A DNA stretch of 64,000 nucleotides. It comes from Dipteris shenzhenensis (Eukaryota; Polypodiophyta; Polypodiopsida; Gleicheniales). The translations under genes and the position numbers were made by a program. How positions within the stretch are numbered: the first letter of the stretch is position 1; every line of letters begins with the position of its first letter. The notes under the pieces are model-generated. The model saw nothing but the letters and a program-made list of their open reading frames with translations. It had not been told where the DNA came from and made no database searches. Location: NCBI GenBank assembly GCA_047967505.1, contig CM106538.1; one strand, given 5' to 3'. Shown in pieces: positions 22,544 to 33,045 of this stretch.

Positions 22544-25345
22544 TCATTTCAGACACTTGTCCATCATCCTGTTCATCAGGGTTTCTGCATCAGCCTCCCT
22601 ACCAACTGCAGCATAGATGTTAGAGAGTATTACATATGCTGCTGCATTCTGTGGATCTAGTTTGAATAGATGATTGGCCGCATGTTCTCCTCGCTTCACA
22701 TCAGCCTTGCTTCTGCAGGCACCGAGTAAAGTTGACCAAGTCACAATATTAGGTTCAATTGGCATGCTATTGATAAACTCCTCTGCTTCATCCAATCGTC
22801 CAGTTCTACCAAGTAGATCAATCATGCAGTTGTAATGGTCCACAATGGGTATGATGTCAGGATTCTGCTTCAGGGAGTCAAAGAAGTAGTATGCCTCCTC
22901 CACAAGACCCGAATGGCTACAAGCAGAGAGTATCTTAATGAATGTTACTCTGTTTGGCTCTATCTCGTCTTGCTGCATTTTGTTGAACAGTTGCAAGGCA
23001 TCTTTGCCCTGCCCTTGCCGTGCACATGCATCAATCATTGCAGTCCAAGAGAACACATTCTGCTCACTTAGATTGTTGAAAATTCTCCATGCATGTTTCA
23101 ATTTGCCACACTTGCCATATATGTTGATGAGAGCAGTCCCAATGATAACTTCTGACTCAAAGTTGCTACCCATGCCTATGATGCAAGCATGGATTCTCTT
23201 GCCTTCAGCCAATGCTGAGTGGCTGGCACACACATCAAGAATGCTGACAAGGGTTACCTTGTCTGGCATCAACCCTTCCTGATTCATTTGCCCATAGATT
23301 TGGAGAGCATCAGTACTCTGTTCATTTTGAGCGAATACTGCAATCATGGCATTCCAGGAGATTACATTCCCCTCTGCTAATCTGCCAAATGCTATCCGCG
23401 CATCCTCCAAGCTGCCACATTTTCCATACATGCTAATAATGGCATTTTGTACATCAATATCTGATTCGAATATACTGCCTCCAATGCAGGCATGCATCTG
23501 CATTGCTTCAGTTAAACTTGCTTTGCTGGCAAATGTTGAAACAATGGCGACAATGCTAACCTTATCTGGCATCACTCCTTCCGTTTGCATTTGATAAAAG
23601 AGTCTTAGTGCTTCATTGCTCTGCCCATGCTGATCATAGGCTGCAATCAAAGCAGTCCATGAAATTGCATCCCACTTTGGCATTCTATTGAAAACTTTGT
23701 GCGCATCCTCCAGGCTACCGCCCTTGCCATACATATTGAGAATGGCAGCTCCAAGGCCTACATCTGAATCGAGTCCACCGCTTACAATGCGAGAGTGCAT
23801 CCGTTTGCATTCAACTAGTGCTGTCTGGCTTGCGCACACAGGAAGAATGCTGACAAATGTGGCTTTGTCAGGAATCAGCCCTTCACATTGCATTTGTTGA
23901 AAGAGTTGAAGGGCTTCCTTTCCAAGAGCTCTTTGGACATATGCTGCAATTAGGGCATTCCATGAAATGACATTCCGACCAGAAATCTTGTAAAGCATCA
24001 TCAATGCATCGTCCAAGTTGCCACACTTCCCATACATATTGACAAGGGCAGTTCCCATAACCACATCCAACTCATATCCACTATTCACAATGAAGGCATG
24101 CAAATGCTTGCCTTCATCTAGTGCTGCCTGGCTGGCACATGCATCAAGCATGGTGACAAAGGTTGCCTTGGCTGGTGTCAACCCTTGTCTCTGCATTTGT
24201 TCAAAGAGTTGCAGGGCCTCCTTGCCTTGGCCATTTTGGGCATAGGCTGCGATCATGGCATTCCAGAGAATAACATCCTGCGCAGACATTTTGTCAAAGA
24301 TCGTCCTTGCATCCCATAAACTCCCACACTTTCCATACATGTTGACGAGGGCAGTCCCTATGATGACATCTAACTCAAAACCAATGGGCGCTATTTTAGC
24401 ATGCATTTGCTTGCCTTTAACTAGATCTGTCATGTTAGCACATGCAGCAATAACACAGACAAAGGTAACTTTGTTTGGCATTACACCTTCCTCCATCATT
24501 CTCCCAAAAAAGTCCACAGCATCCTGGGCTTGCTCATGCTGAGCAGATGCTGCAATCATGGCATTCCATGAGACCACGTCATGTTCATACATATTGCCAA
24601 ATGTCTCATGAGCGTCCTCTATGCTGCCACACTTGCCATACATGTTGATCAGGGCAGTTGCAACAACGTGGTCTGCCTCAAATCTGTTTGCACTAATGCG
24701 AGCATGCATCAGCTTGCCTTTTGATAAGGCCGCGTCAGTGGAACATGCTGAAAGGACGCTAGCAAACATGAACTTATCTGGCAGGATTCCTTCCAGTTGA
24801 ATTTGCTCAAAAAATTGGAGTGCCATACTGCATTGCCCATTCTTGGCGCATGATCTAATCGCAAAGTTCCACGAAAAGGGGTCCTTATGATTCATTCTGG
24901 CAAAGAGCTCAAGTGCATCTCCTGCTGCCCCAAGCTTACCATAGATTTGTAAAAGGAGCCTTCCCAACCTTGTGTTTTGTTCAAGTCCACTTCTAATAAT
25001 ATGGCAATGCACACGCTTGACGTCTGACAGGACCTTCACATTTCCGCACCACCGTAAAAGAGAAGCGTATGCATCCAAATCCATTGGTACTCCGGGACAC
25101 TCGAGCCCAGAAGGAATCCTTTCCCAATACTCATGGTTCCAGTTCGAGTCAGGGCTCTGAAAATTGTGAGTTTGCAATGGATTCTGTTCTTGTTCCGCTG
25201 CCGACTGAATTGACGCTATTGCAGATGGTGTTTTTCCAGTAAACACAGGCATGTGTTTCGCTGCCAAGGTATGCTCTTCAATCAACATTGTTGACCTCCA
25301 TGAACATCCAGGAGGGAGAAAGGCGACCCATATCCGGTTGTGCAT
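22544..25345 (-). CDS. PLS-class PPR protein, E-type end without DYW
   Basis: This 933-aa intronless gene starts at an ATG at 25345. About 23 PPR motifs run from residue ~95 to ~815 in strict L(35)-S(31)-P(35) order, with hallmark phrases such as VSWNAMIAA, TALINMYGKCGS and GKQMHA. An E1/E2-like end follows (DHYNCMIDLLGRTGRLDEAE, VTWSTLLGACR, YVILSNIYAAVGRE). It stops at MDKCLK, exactly where E+ and DYW normally begin, and readthrough gives no DYW sequence. PLS proteins bind organellar RNA and place an editing deaminase. An E-only form would need a DYW partner in trans. The N-terminus (about 90 aa, few acidic residues early) could hold an organelle transit peptide. No frameshift interrupts it, so it may be functional, though loss of the 3' end cannot be excluded. 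Confidence 0.85.
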   Translation of the reverse strand: MHNRIWVAFLPPGCSWRSTMLIEEHTLAAKHMPVFTGKTPSAIASIQSAAEQEQNPLQTHNFQSPDSNWNHEYWERIPSGLECPGVPMDLDAYASLLRWCGNVKVLSDVKRVHCHIIRSGLEQNTRLGRLLLQIYGKLGAAGDALELFARMNHKDPFSWNFAIRSCAKNGQCSMALQFFEQIQLEGILPDKFMFASVLSACSTDAALSKGKLMHARISANRFEADHVVATALINMYGKCGSIEDAHETFGNMYEHDVVSWNAMIAASAQHEQAQDAVDFFGRMMEEGVMPNKVTFVCVIAACANMTDLVKGKQMHAKIAPIGFELDVIIGTALVNMYGKCGSLWDARTIFDKMSAQDVILWNAMIAAYAQNGQGKEALQLFEQMQRQGLTPAKATFVTMLDACASQAALDEGKHLHAFIVNSGYELDVVMGTALVNMYGKCGNLDDALMMLYKISGRNVISWNALIAAYVQRALGKEALQLFQQMQCEGLIPDKATFVSILPVCASQTALVECKRMHSRIVSGGLDSDVGLGAAILNMYGKGGSLEDAHKVFNRMPKWDAISWTALIAAYDQHGQSNEALRLFYQMQTEGVMPDKVSIVAIVSTFASKASLTEAMQMHACIGGSIFESDIDVQNAIISMYGKCGSLEDARIAFGRLAEGNVISWNAMIAVFAQNEQSTDALQIYGQMNQEGLMPDKVTLVSILDVCASHSALAEGKRIHACIIGMGSNFESEVIIGTALINIYGKCGKLKHAWRIFNNLSEQNVFSWTAMIDACARQGQGKDALQLFNKMQQDEIEPNRVTFIKILSACSHSGLVEEAYYFFDSLKQNPDIIPIVDHYNCMIDLLGRTGRLDEAEEFINSMPIEPNIVTWSTLLGACRSKADVKRGEHAANHLFKLDPQNAAAYVILSNIYAAVGREADAETLMNRMMDKCLK

Positions 25346-25429
25346 GCCAAATTGAATTCTACCACCGCGAGAGGCGGATGAAAACTGCAGTTACCGTGAA
25401 CAGTCTAAGAGGGCCTCCCTGCGCAAGCG

Positions 25430-25452
25430 AGTAGGGCTGGGACAGCCCTACT
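25430..25452. promoter_or_regulatory. 10-bp perfect hairpin in PPR leader
   Basis: AGTAGGGCTG at 25430-25439 pairs perfectly with CAGCCCTACT at 25443-25452 around a GGA loop. It lies about 85 bp before the PPR start codon, so it would form in the 5' UTR of the minus-strand transcript if transcription starts upstream. An effect on translation is inference only. Confidence 0.5.
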
Positions 25453-25581
25453 TGCAGCCAGATTGCACAGCCCCATAACTCTTGGGCTCCCAAAGCAGGC
25501 TTTCTTTCAGCACTGCAATGCTAGCCCAGCAACGCCATTTCAAGCTTTGCTAGCCTAGAATTGCAATGCCAAGGTGCTCTG

Positions 25582-25602
25582 ATTGGTCTACAGACTGATT
25601 GG
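25582..25602 (-). promoter_or_regulatory. Paired CCAAT boxes upstream of PPR gene
   Basis: CTGATTGGTCTACAGA and CTGATTGGTCCAAAGA are adjacent 16-bp copies. On the minus strand each reads GACCAATCAG, placing two CCAAT boxes about 240 and 255 bp before the PPR start. NF-Y binding is the family expectation. Use by this gene is inferred from position. Confidence 0.45.
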
Positions 25603-25892
25603 TCCAAAGACTTAGATGGTCTTCCTGTTGGCTGAAAGAACCTGCGAAATCCCTGTCACGCCATCATTAATTGTAGTCTTCAACCACACAAACCTTCACG
25701 CGATGTGCCATTTGCAAAGCTAGCGTAGCTTCCAAATGCTACATTTCGAGCATGCTCAAGAGCGCGGGGAGGTGCTGTAAGGAGGCTTCGTTGTTTTCGT
25801 AGGGACACCAGTTAAATCCGCTATAAAAAACAAGCTGATTACTATTCAAAAGGCCTCCGAGAGGAGGCATGGGGCCAAAAAGGGGAGGGGGG

Positions 25893-25916
25893 ACACGTGG
25901 GAAGCGCGCCACGTGT
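25893..25916. promoter_or_regulatory. Inverted pair of G-box/ABRE motifs
   Basis: ACACGTGG (25893-25900) and its exact reverse complement CCACGTGT (25909-25916) flank GAAGCGCG. Both contain the CACGTG G-box and ACGTG ABRE core bound by plant bZIP and bHLH factors. They lie about 550 bp upstream of the PPR start on the minus strand, with no other candidate gene nearby. Confidence 0.5.
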
Positions 25917-27251
25917 AAAATTCTGAAATCAGGCAGGTTGAAGATTATGATCATTAAAAAAATCTAATCGAACAGTTGAGATCGTCTTACCCACGACCCC
26001 AGCCTGGACAGGATGGTGGAGCAGCAGGAGGTGAGGGAAGAAGCTCAGAGAGAGAGAGAGAGAGAGGGGCTCGTCAAAAAATTCCTCCAATGGCTAAGAT
26101 CGACATTCCACTGACCCTAGCCTTTCATGGTGCCCCAAAATAGTTTGTTGCGAATGATTGGCTCATTTATTGATGCACCAAAGATACTTTCCCAAGGTGG
26201 ATACCATGAAAAATAATTTTCACTTTTGAAAAGATGAAATGATTACTAAGGCCTACCCTAAAGGAAAGGCCAAAAAGACTATCTGGAGCAGCAGTAACTC
26301 TGAGGTAGGGCATTTGCCTATTAGAGCTGGCTGCATGCAGCACTAGTCCTAGGCAAGGTGCCTCTCGTTGGGCCATAGGTGGGTGAGGCCAAAAAAAAAA
26401 AAAAGTCTAATTAGATGACTTGGCCCTTAGTTACCATAGGTGGGTGTGGCCCAAAAAAAAAAAAAGACAGTCTTATCAAATGACTTTGCCCTTAGTTACC
26501 ATGCAATGGCAGTGAATTCCTTCAATCCATTTGTGACTTGTACATTTTGCAAAGTCTTCGCCTTTATTTACCATCCTCTTGCATTAGATAGCAACCATAA
26601 AAAGATTACTACAAAGAACATTTAGTTTACAAAGAATAGAATAATTATTCATATGTGGTTTAATTTAATTTAAATTTAATCAAAACACTTTCAAATAAAA
26701 CTACAAGTACTGTAAATCCAAATGGATCAAAGGGAATTCACTATACGTACTACACATCCAAATGTCCGTTTTGACTTTTATAGTTCTACATTATCATGCA
26801 TATGTCCATGTACAAGAATGCAAAACATACAATTAAACTGTGGAAGATGATGGAAATAAACATCTAAAAGCCAACATTGAAGTGTTCCAAAAATGTAACA
26901 CTCAAGTATTCAAATGAAAAAAAACCTATTAACTATGATGTTGAAGAGATGAAGATTATCAAGTAGATAGAATTCAAACGATGGGGACTATGTGAAATTT
27001 TCAAATCTTCCAAAACATCTAATGTAACAAACCTAGAGGGGGTTCACAGTCCTAGGTTTTGAAAAAATGAACAAGAGCTGATGATGGATGCTAGCATCCT
27101 TCCTTTGCAACATTGCAACCACATAATCCTACAACACTATAACTATGCTCATTGCTATACAAAGACAGTAGAAGGTCTTGTTTTGCTCACGATTTCTAAT
27201 TTAGATAGTCTCAAAATCATTGGATTGTCTCAAAACTCCTAAAATGTTCTT
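25917..27251. other. Intergenic DNA upstream of PPR gene
   Basis: No coding or RNA gene is supported. It holds an (AG)n tract at 26047-26066, a poly-A-bearing tandem duplication at 26375-26500, and AT-rich sequence from about 26620 onward. Confidence 0.45.
26375..26500. repeat. 60-bp tandem duplication with internal poly-A
   Basis: ATAGGTGGGTGAGGCC plus 14 A at 26375 and ATAGGTGGGTGTGGCCC plus 13 A at 26435 are both followed by a copy of a TGACTT-GCCCTTAGTTACC block. Internal A-tracts suggest a duplicated retroposed tail, but slippage would also explain it. Confidence 0.7.
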
Positions 27252-27426
27252 ACACACACACACACACAAATAAATAAAATACATACATATAGATCTCTAC
27301 ATGTACATACATCATACATACATATGTACATGTGTATATATGTATGTATGCATATATGTACCTACATGTATATATGCATGCATACATATGTACATACATA
27401 CATAAATAAATTCACACACACACACT
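27252..27426. repeat. Compound AC / TACATA microsatellite
   Basis: (AC)n at 27252-27268 is followed by about 120 bp of alternating TACATA, TGTATA and ATGTAC phrases, then (AC)n at 27413-27426. Many of these phrases are self-complementary. A similar tract occurs at 30717-30758 at the far edge of the neighbouring copia element. Confidence 0.85.
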
Positions 27427-27703
27427 TACTATTCTCCTTTTTCTTTTGCATCCACTTAATCTTCCCTTTTCCTATTTTTCCTGATTCATTTTCCTTCTAT
27501 CTCACAAACACTCCCTAACTTTTCCTGATTCCTCCTAATTTTTTTTAATTTCTTTCTTAAAGCTCTAATTTTTTTCCCTCTCTCTTTCTCTCTTTCTCGT
27601 CCCCTGCATCTTTAACTAATTTTCTCCTATTTTCTTCCCTAGTTTTTGTTAGATATCAATGCTCCACTCTCATGTAACTACACGGGAACCAGCTAACTCT
27701 ACT

Positions 27704-28380
27704 TGTAAGCCCCCCATATGAGGAGAAGGCATTTGAGTAGCTCGGTTATCCGGTAGGTCCTGGTTTGGACACCAGATGGGGGCCATGTGTGGCCTGATGG
27801 CTGGACGGCTTCAGATAGAGTTGGCACACCGCTAACTAGGCTACATACAAGTGCGAGAAGGCATCTCTTGACTGACCGCACTGAGGGTAGACGGAGCATT
27901 TCCCGGGGCAGCCCACTCTCGGGTTGCGGGGCTCGTTTGGAGCCTCAGATGATCCCGGATGGCTCTGGGCCAAATGGAGACTGTAGGTTAGTTGCTCTGT
28001 TTTGCGCACCGGTTCTATCGTATGGTCGGTGGCCTATTTCGGGACTGACCCCCAGTCGATCGTTTTGGGCGGACTGGGTCGGTCACCCAATTGAGCCTAA
28101 CCGACTACGATTGGTGGCTATATAAGAGCAAGCCCGTGAAGCCCATTTCATCACTGTGGCTACAGCAACCCTGATTCCTTAGCATCCAGCCTCCGTCTTC
28201 TACTGTTTCCAGCATGCCATCGAAGCTTCTTTCACAGGAGCGCACGGTTGGGAGGCAGCGCCATCTATTGTATCAGTTCTATAGCAATCAAATTTTTGAT
28301 TCTCCATACTATCTTGTTTTCTCTCTTGCGTATGAGATCCTGTTATCTGTTGAGCACAAACGTTGTATTATTTTCTTACA
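27704..28380 (+). repeat. 5' LTR, 677 bp, with TATA box
   Basis: It starts TGTAAGCCCCCC and ends TTCTTACA, with TGT...ACA termini, directly followed by the PBS. A TATATAAG at 28119-28126 lies in the expected U3/R border. The first 22 bases are shared exactly with 7106-7127. Confidence 0.82.
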
Positions 28381-28392
28381 TGGTATCAGAGC
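28381..28392 (+). other. Primer binding site, initiator tRNA-Met type
   Basis: TGGTATCAGAGC is the standard plant retrotransposon PBS complementary to the 3' end of initiator tRNA-Met. It abuts the LTR with no gap. Confidence 0.88.
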
Positions 28393-28450
28393 CTGGACTC
28401 TAGCAAGAAGATTTGGTAGTGTGTTTCTGTTTGCGAGCAGATTGTGAGAG

Positions 28451-29540
28451 ATGGCCCAGGCCGCAAGACTGTGAATCCCACCGTTCGATGAAAGCGGAAA
28501 GTTGGACGGCTCTAACTATCCACTCTGGAATTTCAAGATGAAGACCATCCTAAGCGCATACGAGCTTTGGGACACTGCTACTAGGGTGAACGTGAGGCCG
28601 GTTGCGAGACTGGATCCAGCCAATGCAGGACAACAGATAGTACCAACTGCGGATGAGATTCTCGCGTGGACAAGAAGAAATGCAGATGCACTATGTTCTA
28701 TTGTCTACAGAGTTAGTGATTCCGTCATGGCGTTAATTCAACATGTCACCACAGCGGAGGAGGCATGGACGGTCTTGAAAAATCAGTACGAGACCACGAA
28801 TCAGACGCAGATTCAAAATCTGGAGACTCAACTCGCGAACGACAAGTTGTCTGAGTCTGAAGCGGCAGAGAAGTTCATCACCAGGGTGAAGAATCTGCGC
28901 GATCAGATGACTGCGATTGGCATCACCATTACCAGCGAGAATCTAGCACGAAGGTGCATACGGATTCTCCCACCAAAGTACGACGGTCTTGTTACGGCGC
29001 TGAATACGCAGAACAGAAATCCGCCCCTCAACTTTGAGGATTTCAGCGCAATGCTTCTGGAGGAGGAGATGCGTTAAAAGATGAGGACTGGAGAAGATTC
29101 GGCATTCTGGACCGGATCAAAGAAAGGTAAGGGTAAGGACTCTGGTAACCCATCTTCTTCTGATGATTAAAAGAGAAAGAAGAAGATCAAGTGCTTCTAT
29201 TGCAACAAGGCAGGGCACAAGCAGAATGAGTGCTAAAAGAAGATTGCAGATGAGAAGAACGGAGTAAAGAAAGAGTCCAGCAACAGTGCGCAGGCAGCAC
29301 CAATAGAGCTGTTAGTAGCAATTGAGGAGATTTCCACGGAGGCAGTTCATGTACCTGCAGATGAACCTTGGATCATTGACAATGGTGCATCGCGCCACAT
29401 GACTAGTCAAAAGGATTGGTATACCTCTCTATAGCCGGTAGGGAAGGACATCCTGGTAGCAGTCGGCAATGATGCAAAATGTCCAGCAAAAGGAAAAGGT
29501 ACGATTGCTCTCAAGTCAGATGGAGTTGTAAAACAGTTGT
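28451..29540 (+). pseudogene. Copia gag and protease start, stop-interrupted
   Basis: The frame from ATG 28451 (MAQAARL, then a TGA) continues with GKLDGSNYPLWNFKMK and the UBN2 gag domain to about 29075 (TTAEEAWTVLKNQYE near 28750-28794, LPPKYDGLVTALNTQN near 28967-29014). A zinc knuckle CFYCNKAGHKQNEC lies at about 29193-29234. Protease has IIDNGASRHM (about 29373-29402), D-N-G-A in place of D-S-G-A. In-frame stops interrupt gag end and protease, mainly TAA. The frame is otherwise preserved until SDGVVKQLS at about 29540, where homology switches strand. Confidence 0.82.
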
Positions 29541-30690
29541 CCGCACCGTTGGGGGAGTTCGGTCTGCTATTGGTGGCGGTATTGGATGGATATCCTGGTC
29601 CTGGTTATCTGGGAAGGAAGCATCCTCCTCCAATTGATGCGGCTGTTCTGAGAAGACCACATCGCGACTTACAATTACCTTCTTGGTAACAGGGTTATAG
29701 AGATGGTAACCCTTCGCGTCTTCACTGTAGCCCAAGAAAATACACTTCCGGCTCTTCGGTTCCCATTTGGTCCTGGTAGCATCAGGGACATGCACAAAAC
29801 AGTAACATCCAAAAACTCTGAAATGTGCAGCTGAAGGTTTCTTACCAGAAAAGGCTTGCAGTGGAGTCATCCCATTCACAGCCTTCGTGTAGCTACGATT
29901 CAGGATGTAAACTGCAGTGTTACATGCTTCAGCCTAGAAAGTCTTTGGCAAATCTTTCCCTTTCATCATACTCCGGCCCATTTCGCAGATGACGTGCATC
30001 TTGCGTTCTGCTACTCCATTTTGCTGTGATGTATGTGGCGGGGGTTTCTGCCTCTTGATTCCGTGACTTTTGCAGTAACTTTCGAATTCAGTTGATGTGA
30101 ACTCTCTACCTCTGTCTGATCTCAACTTCTTCACCTTCCTCCCCGTTTCTTTCTCGACCATTACATGCCATTCCTTGAACCTACTAAAAGCCTTGTCTTT
30201 AGTCTTCAGGAAGTATATCCATATCCTTCTACTGTAGTCGTCGATCAGCGTCATGAAGTAGTAGGAACCACCCAAAGCTTCCGTCTCCATCTTTCTGCAG
30301 AGGTCCGTGTGAAGGAGCTCTAGAGGAGCCTTTGCCCTGCTGGCCTCTTTAGGAAAGGGATGCCAATGCTGCTTGCCCATCATGCAAGCTTCACATACAT
30401 CGGGCAGATCTGAAATTTCTGGTAGGTCTGCAATCATTCCACTTTTATGCATCTCCTTCAAAGAACTAAGGTTTAGATGACCAAACCTCTCATGCCGTAG
30501 CTTAGTGTTCTTCACATCCGCTCGAGCACTGAAGCTGAGAGTTCGTAAATGTTGTTGCGCCCTGTACCTTTACCAATGACCTTTCCTTGAAGATCCAGGA
30601 TCTCTGCACCATTCTTATCGAATTGAACTTTGAGGTCCCGATCCGTGATCGCAGAAACGGACAACAAGTTCCTCTTGATATGGCACATAA
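29541..30690 (-). pseudogene. Inverted copia integrase segment
   Basis: Read on the minus strand from about 30687: a pre-integrase block (IKRNLLSVSAITDRDLKVQF), the H-x(3)-H / C-x2-C zinc domain (HERFGHLN to CEACMMGKQHW), and the DDE core (LLHTDLC, LIDDYSRRIWIYFLK, LRSDRGREF, QQNGVAERKM). The copia post-integrase block follows (PLQAFSGKKPS, RVFGCYCF, SRKCIFLGYSEDAKGYHLYN) to about 29560. The D, D and E residues are all present. A TAG at 29934 sits at a conserved W, and there is a short frame slip near 30515. Sequence quality suggests the inversion is not very old. Confidence 0.85.
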
Positions 30691-30716
30691 AGAACAAGAT
30701 AGACAAACAAACGGAC

Positions 30717-30758
30717 AGATATATAGATATACATACATACATATGTACATATATATAT
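30717..30758. repeat. TACATA microsatellite
   Basis: Alternating ATATAGATATACATACATACATATGTACATATATATAT, the same sequence type as 27252-27426. It marks the right border of the inverted copia segment. Confidence 0.8.
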
Positions 30759-31573
30759 TCCATTGGAGATGGGCTTTTTGCCATTGTTGAGCAAGCAAAT
30801 CAAGGAGCCTTAAAATTTGGGACCTCGATGACCATTGGCATCACATTTGAAAACATTGCTTTAAATATGGAGGAAACCATTTCTCGACTCTTAATCCTCC
30901 GTCAAACCTCAAAGAACCTGTGCAAGGGAGACACCTTCCTTGCTATGTTAGTTGAGGCCTACACGTGCTCATGAGCATGGGTTGAACATTGAGTGGGAAT
31001 GATTTGTGTCTTTAAAGCACACTAGGGGAAGGATCCATCCTATTTCTTGTGATAAAAGTTCATTTCCATGCAATTTGCTAATTTAGGATGAAACTACGAT
31101 GGAGAAACCTAGTGCCCCCCAATATTTCAAATACCCATAGGCTACTTGGAGTCTATAAGCCTTGGTTTAGCATGGCCAAAAGTGTCTTATCTCACACTAT
31201 TCCCATTCTAAACTAGATAGTTCAGAATGGGTTTAGAGAGAAAATCCCAATTGATGCTCTTTCCATCCTAAATGAGCCCATGTGCTAGCATCATCATAGT
31301 GCCTTTCCATGCTAGCTGGCTGGCTTAGATGCTTTGAAGCAATTTCCCATCAAAGGGTGGATTCCCTCTTAATTATCAAATTTGGGAGGGCCTAAATCTT
31401 ACCCTATAAGCGATAAACTATGAAAATATTAATCTGCACTCAACGTTGCATGCATACACAAACTAGTAGAAGAAGCGGTATGTTTAATAAAGTCCAATTC
31501 ATTGTAGGAAGGTAGGGTTTGGTGGCGCTCTCCTATATTGCATGTAGAGGATCCATCTCTTCTTTAGCTTTTG

Positions 31574-31690
31574 CTCATGGGATGTTGGAGCCACATAAAA
31601 CTATGTTCTATTTGGTTAAGAGCATGGGGGGGCACGGGATGCTGGAGCCACATAAAACTATATTGTAGCTCTTTAAGAGCATGGGAGAGC
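31574..31690. repeat. Imperfect 59-bp tandem duplication
   Basis: Two copies of a block with the core GGAGCCACATAAAACTAT and the end TTAAGAGCATGGG start near 31574 and 31633. Confidence 0.8.
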
Positions 31691-32249
31691 ATTCAAAGGG
31701 TCTTAACACATGCGTTGGGTTAGGATGAGAATAGGATGGGTTTACAATTCCCAATCTAAACTTAGTTTGAATCAATAGGTTTGGAATGTGTAGGTTTAAA
31801 CTACACATGTTCCCATTGTGAATTAGGGTTGGTAGACCCAGTGTTACAGCAGGTTTATGAAATATGTGAGGAAAAGTGCCTATTTCCATCCTATATCCCA
31901 TAGTAAGTTTGCACATTTTAGGATGAGACATGGTTTTTTGTTTTGGGTCAATAGAAACATGGCAGATCGATTGAGATGCTATTTGCCCTCATGTGCTAAG
32001 ACCTTGAGAGGTAACGTGATGTGGGCTAGGGACCTAAGTGCCTAAAATTCTAAATGAGCCTTCTTTTCCCATTTAGAAGCTTTGTCCTATCATGAATTTG
32101 CATTTACAAAAAAATACATCATACATACCTAGTTTACATGAAAAAAAAAAAAAGAAAATCCATGTCTATTTATTGACATCTAGAATTTCTAGCCTTTGGT
32201 AATTGAAAAAAAAAAACACCCCAATGACAATGAAATAAAAGGTGGGGGT

Positions 32250-33045
32250 GAAGGTAACGGTAAAAGGGATGATGAATCGAGAGTGTAATAAATGAGCATG
32301 GTGAAGGAAACTGCCACTCGTAGGCACATGCCGTGGTGAAGGAAAGGTATTATGAATTGAGAGTATAGTGCACAAGAAAGGTGAAGGAAATCATCACTCC
32401 CTATCATATGCCTATTTCTTGCACTTAAATGGTGCAAGGGTCTTATGTCATGGATGGGAAAAAGAGGGGAAAGAGTTATTTTTGTTATGCTATACAAAAT
32501 GCACCATGGAAAATAGAGGAAATATACATGGGAGGGGGGGATGATGGGAAATAGTACTCCATACTCTAGGTGACACTTCTCTACTATTGACATAGCATTT
32601 CTTTATAGCCTTCTCTCAATTTCTATTGGATTGTTATGTCATGCACTATGGGAAAAATGTCCAAAATATGCTCTTCTAAGGGATATACATTTAAATAACA
32701 ATCCCGATTTCCTCCCTTTCCCCCCTCCAAGACTTTAAGGCCCAAAGGGATGATGAATTGAGTGTGTAGTGAATGGGCATCATGAAGGAGAAGAAGGCTA
32801 AGGGAAGTATGTCATGAAGGAAAAAAGAGGGGAAATAGCTATTTCCCTTAATGCACGAAGGGAAATAAAGGGGAAATAGAGGGGACCATGGGAAATAACA
32901 CCCCATGCTAGCTATTTCCCTACCCTTGAGAATTATTGATGTGACACTTCCTTATATCCCTCTCTCATTTTCTTTTGGATATTTATGTCATGCATCAAGG
33001 GAAAAATGTCTAAAATATGCTCATCCAAGGAAAATAGCCATCCTT
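32250..33045. repeat. Imperfect 350-bp-spaced direct repeat
   Basis: TTCTATTGGATTGTTATGTC at 32621 matches TCTTTTGGATATTTATGTC at 32971. Both are followed by ATGCA..., GGGAAAAATGT and AAAATATGCTC. Upstream parts (GGGATGATGAATYGAG, AAAAGAGGGGAAA, ACCATGG) also recur. Two diverged copies, possibly of a small non-autonomous element. Confidence 0.65.

Larger units (their letters stand above)
27704..30690 (+). mobile_element. Copia element, integrase segment inverted, RT lost
   Basis: 5' LTR (27704-28380), initiator-Met PBS (28381), gag and the start of protease run on the plus strand to about 29540. The next 1.15 kb is the integrase region of a matching copia element, but on the minus strand. 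Its first codons (HIKRNLLSVSAITDRD at about 30687) are what should come a few codons after the plus-strand break. RT, RNase H and the 3' LTR are missing beyond 30690. Confidence 0.8.

Noticed and set aside
22835-25160. Many plus-strand open frames across the PPR gene
   Set aside because: They are antisense shadows of the repeated PPR motifs and repeat every ~100 codons with them.
28381-28392. TGGTATCAGAGC as part of a tRNA gene (also at 47820 and 60285)
   Set aside because: Each lies next to an LTR end and no tRNA fold surrounds it; these are primer binding sites.
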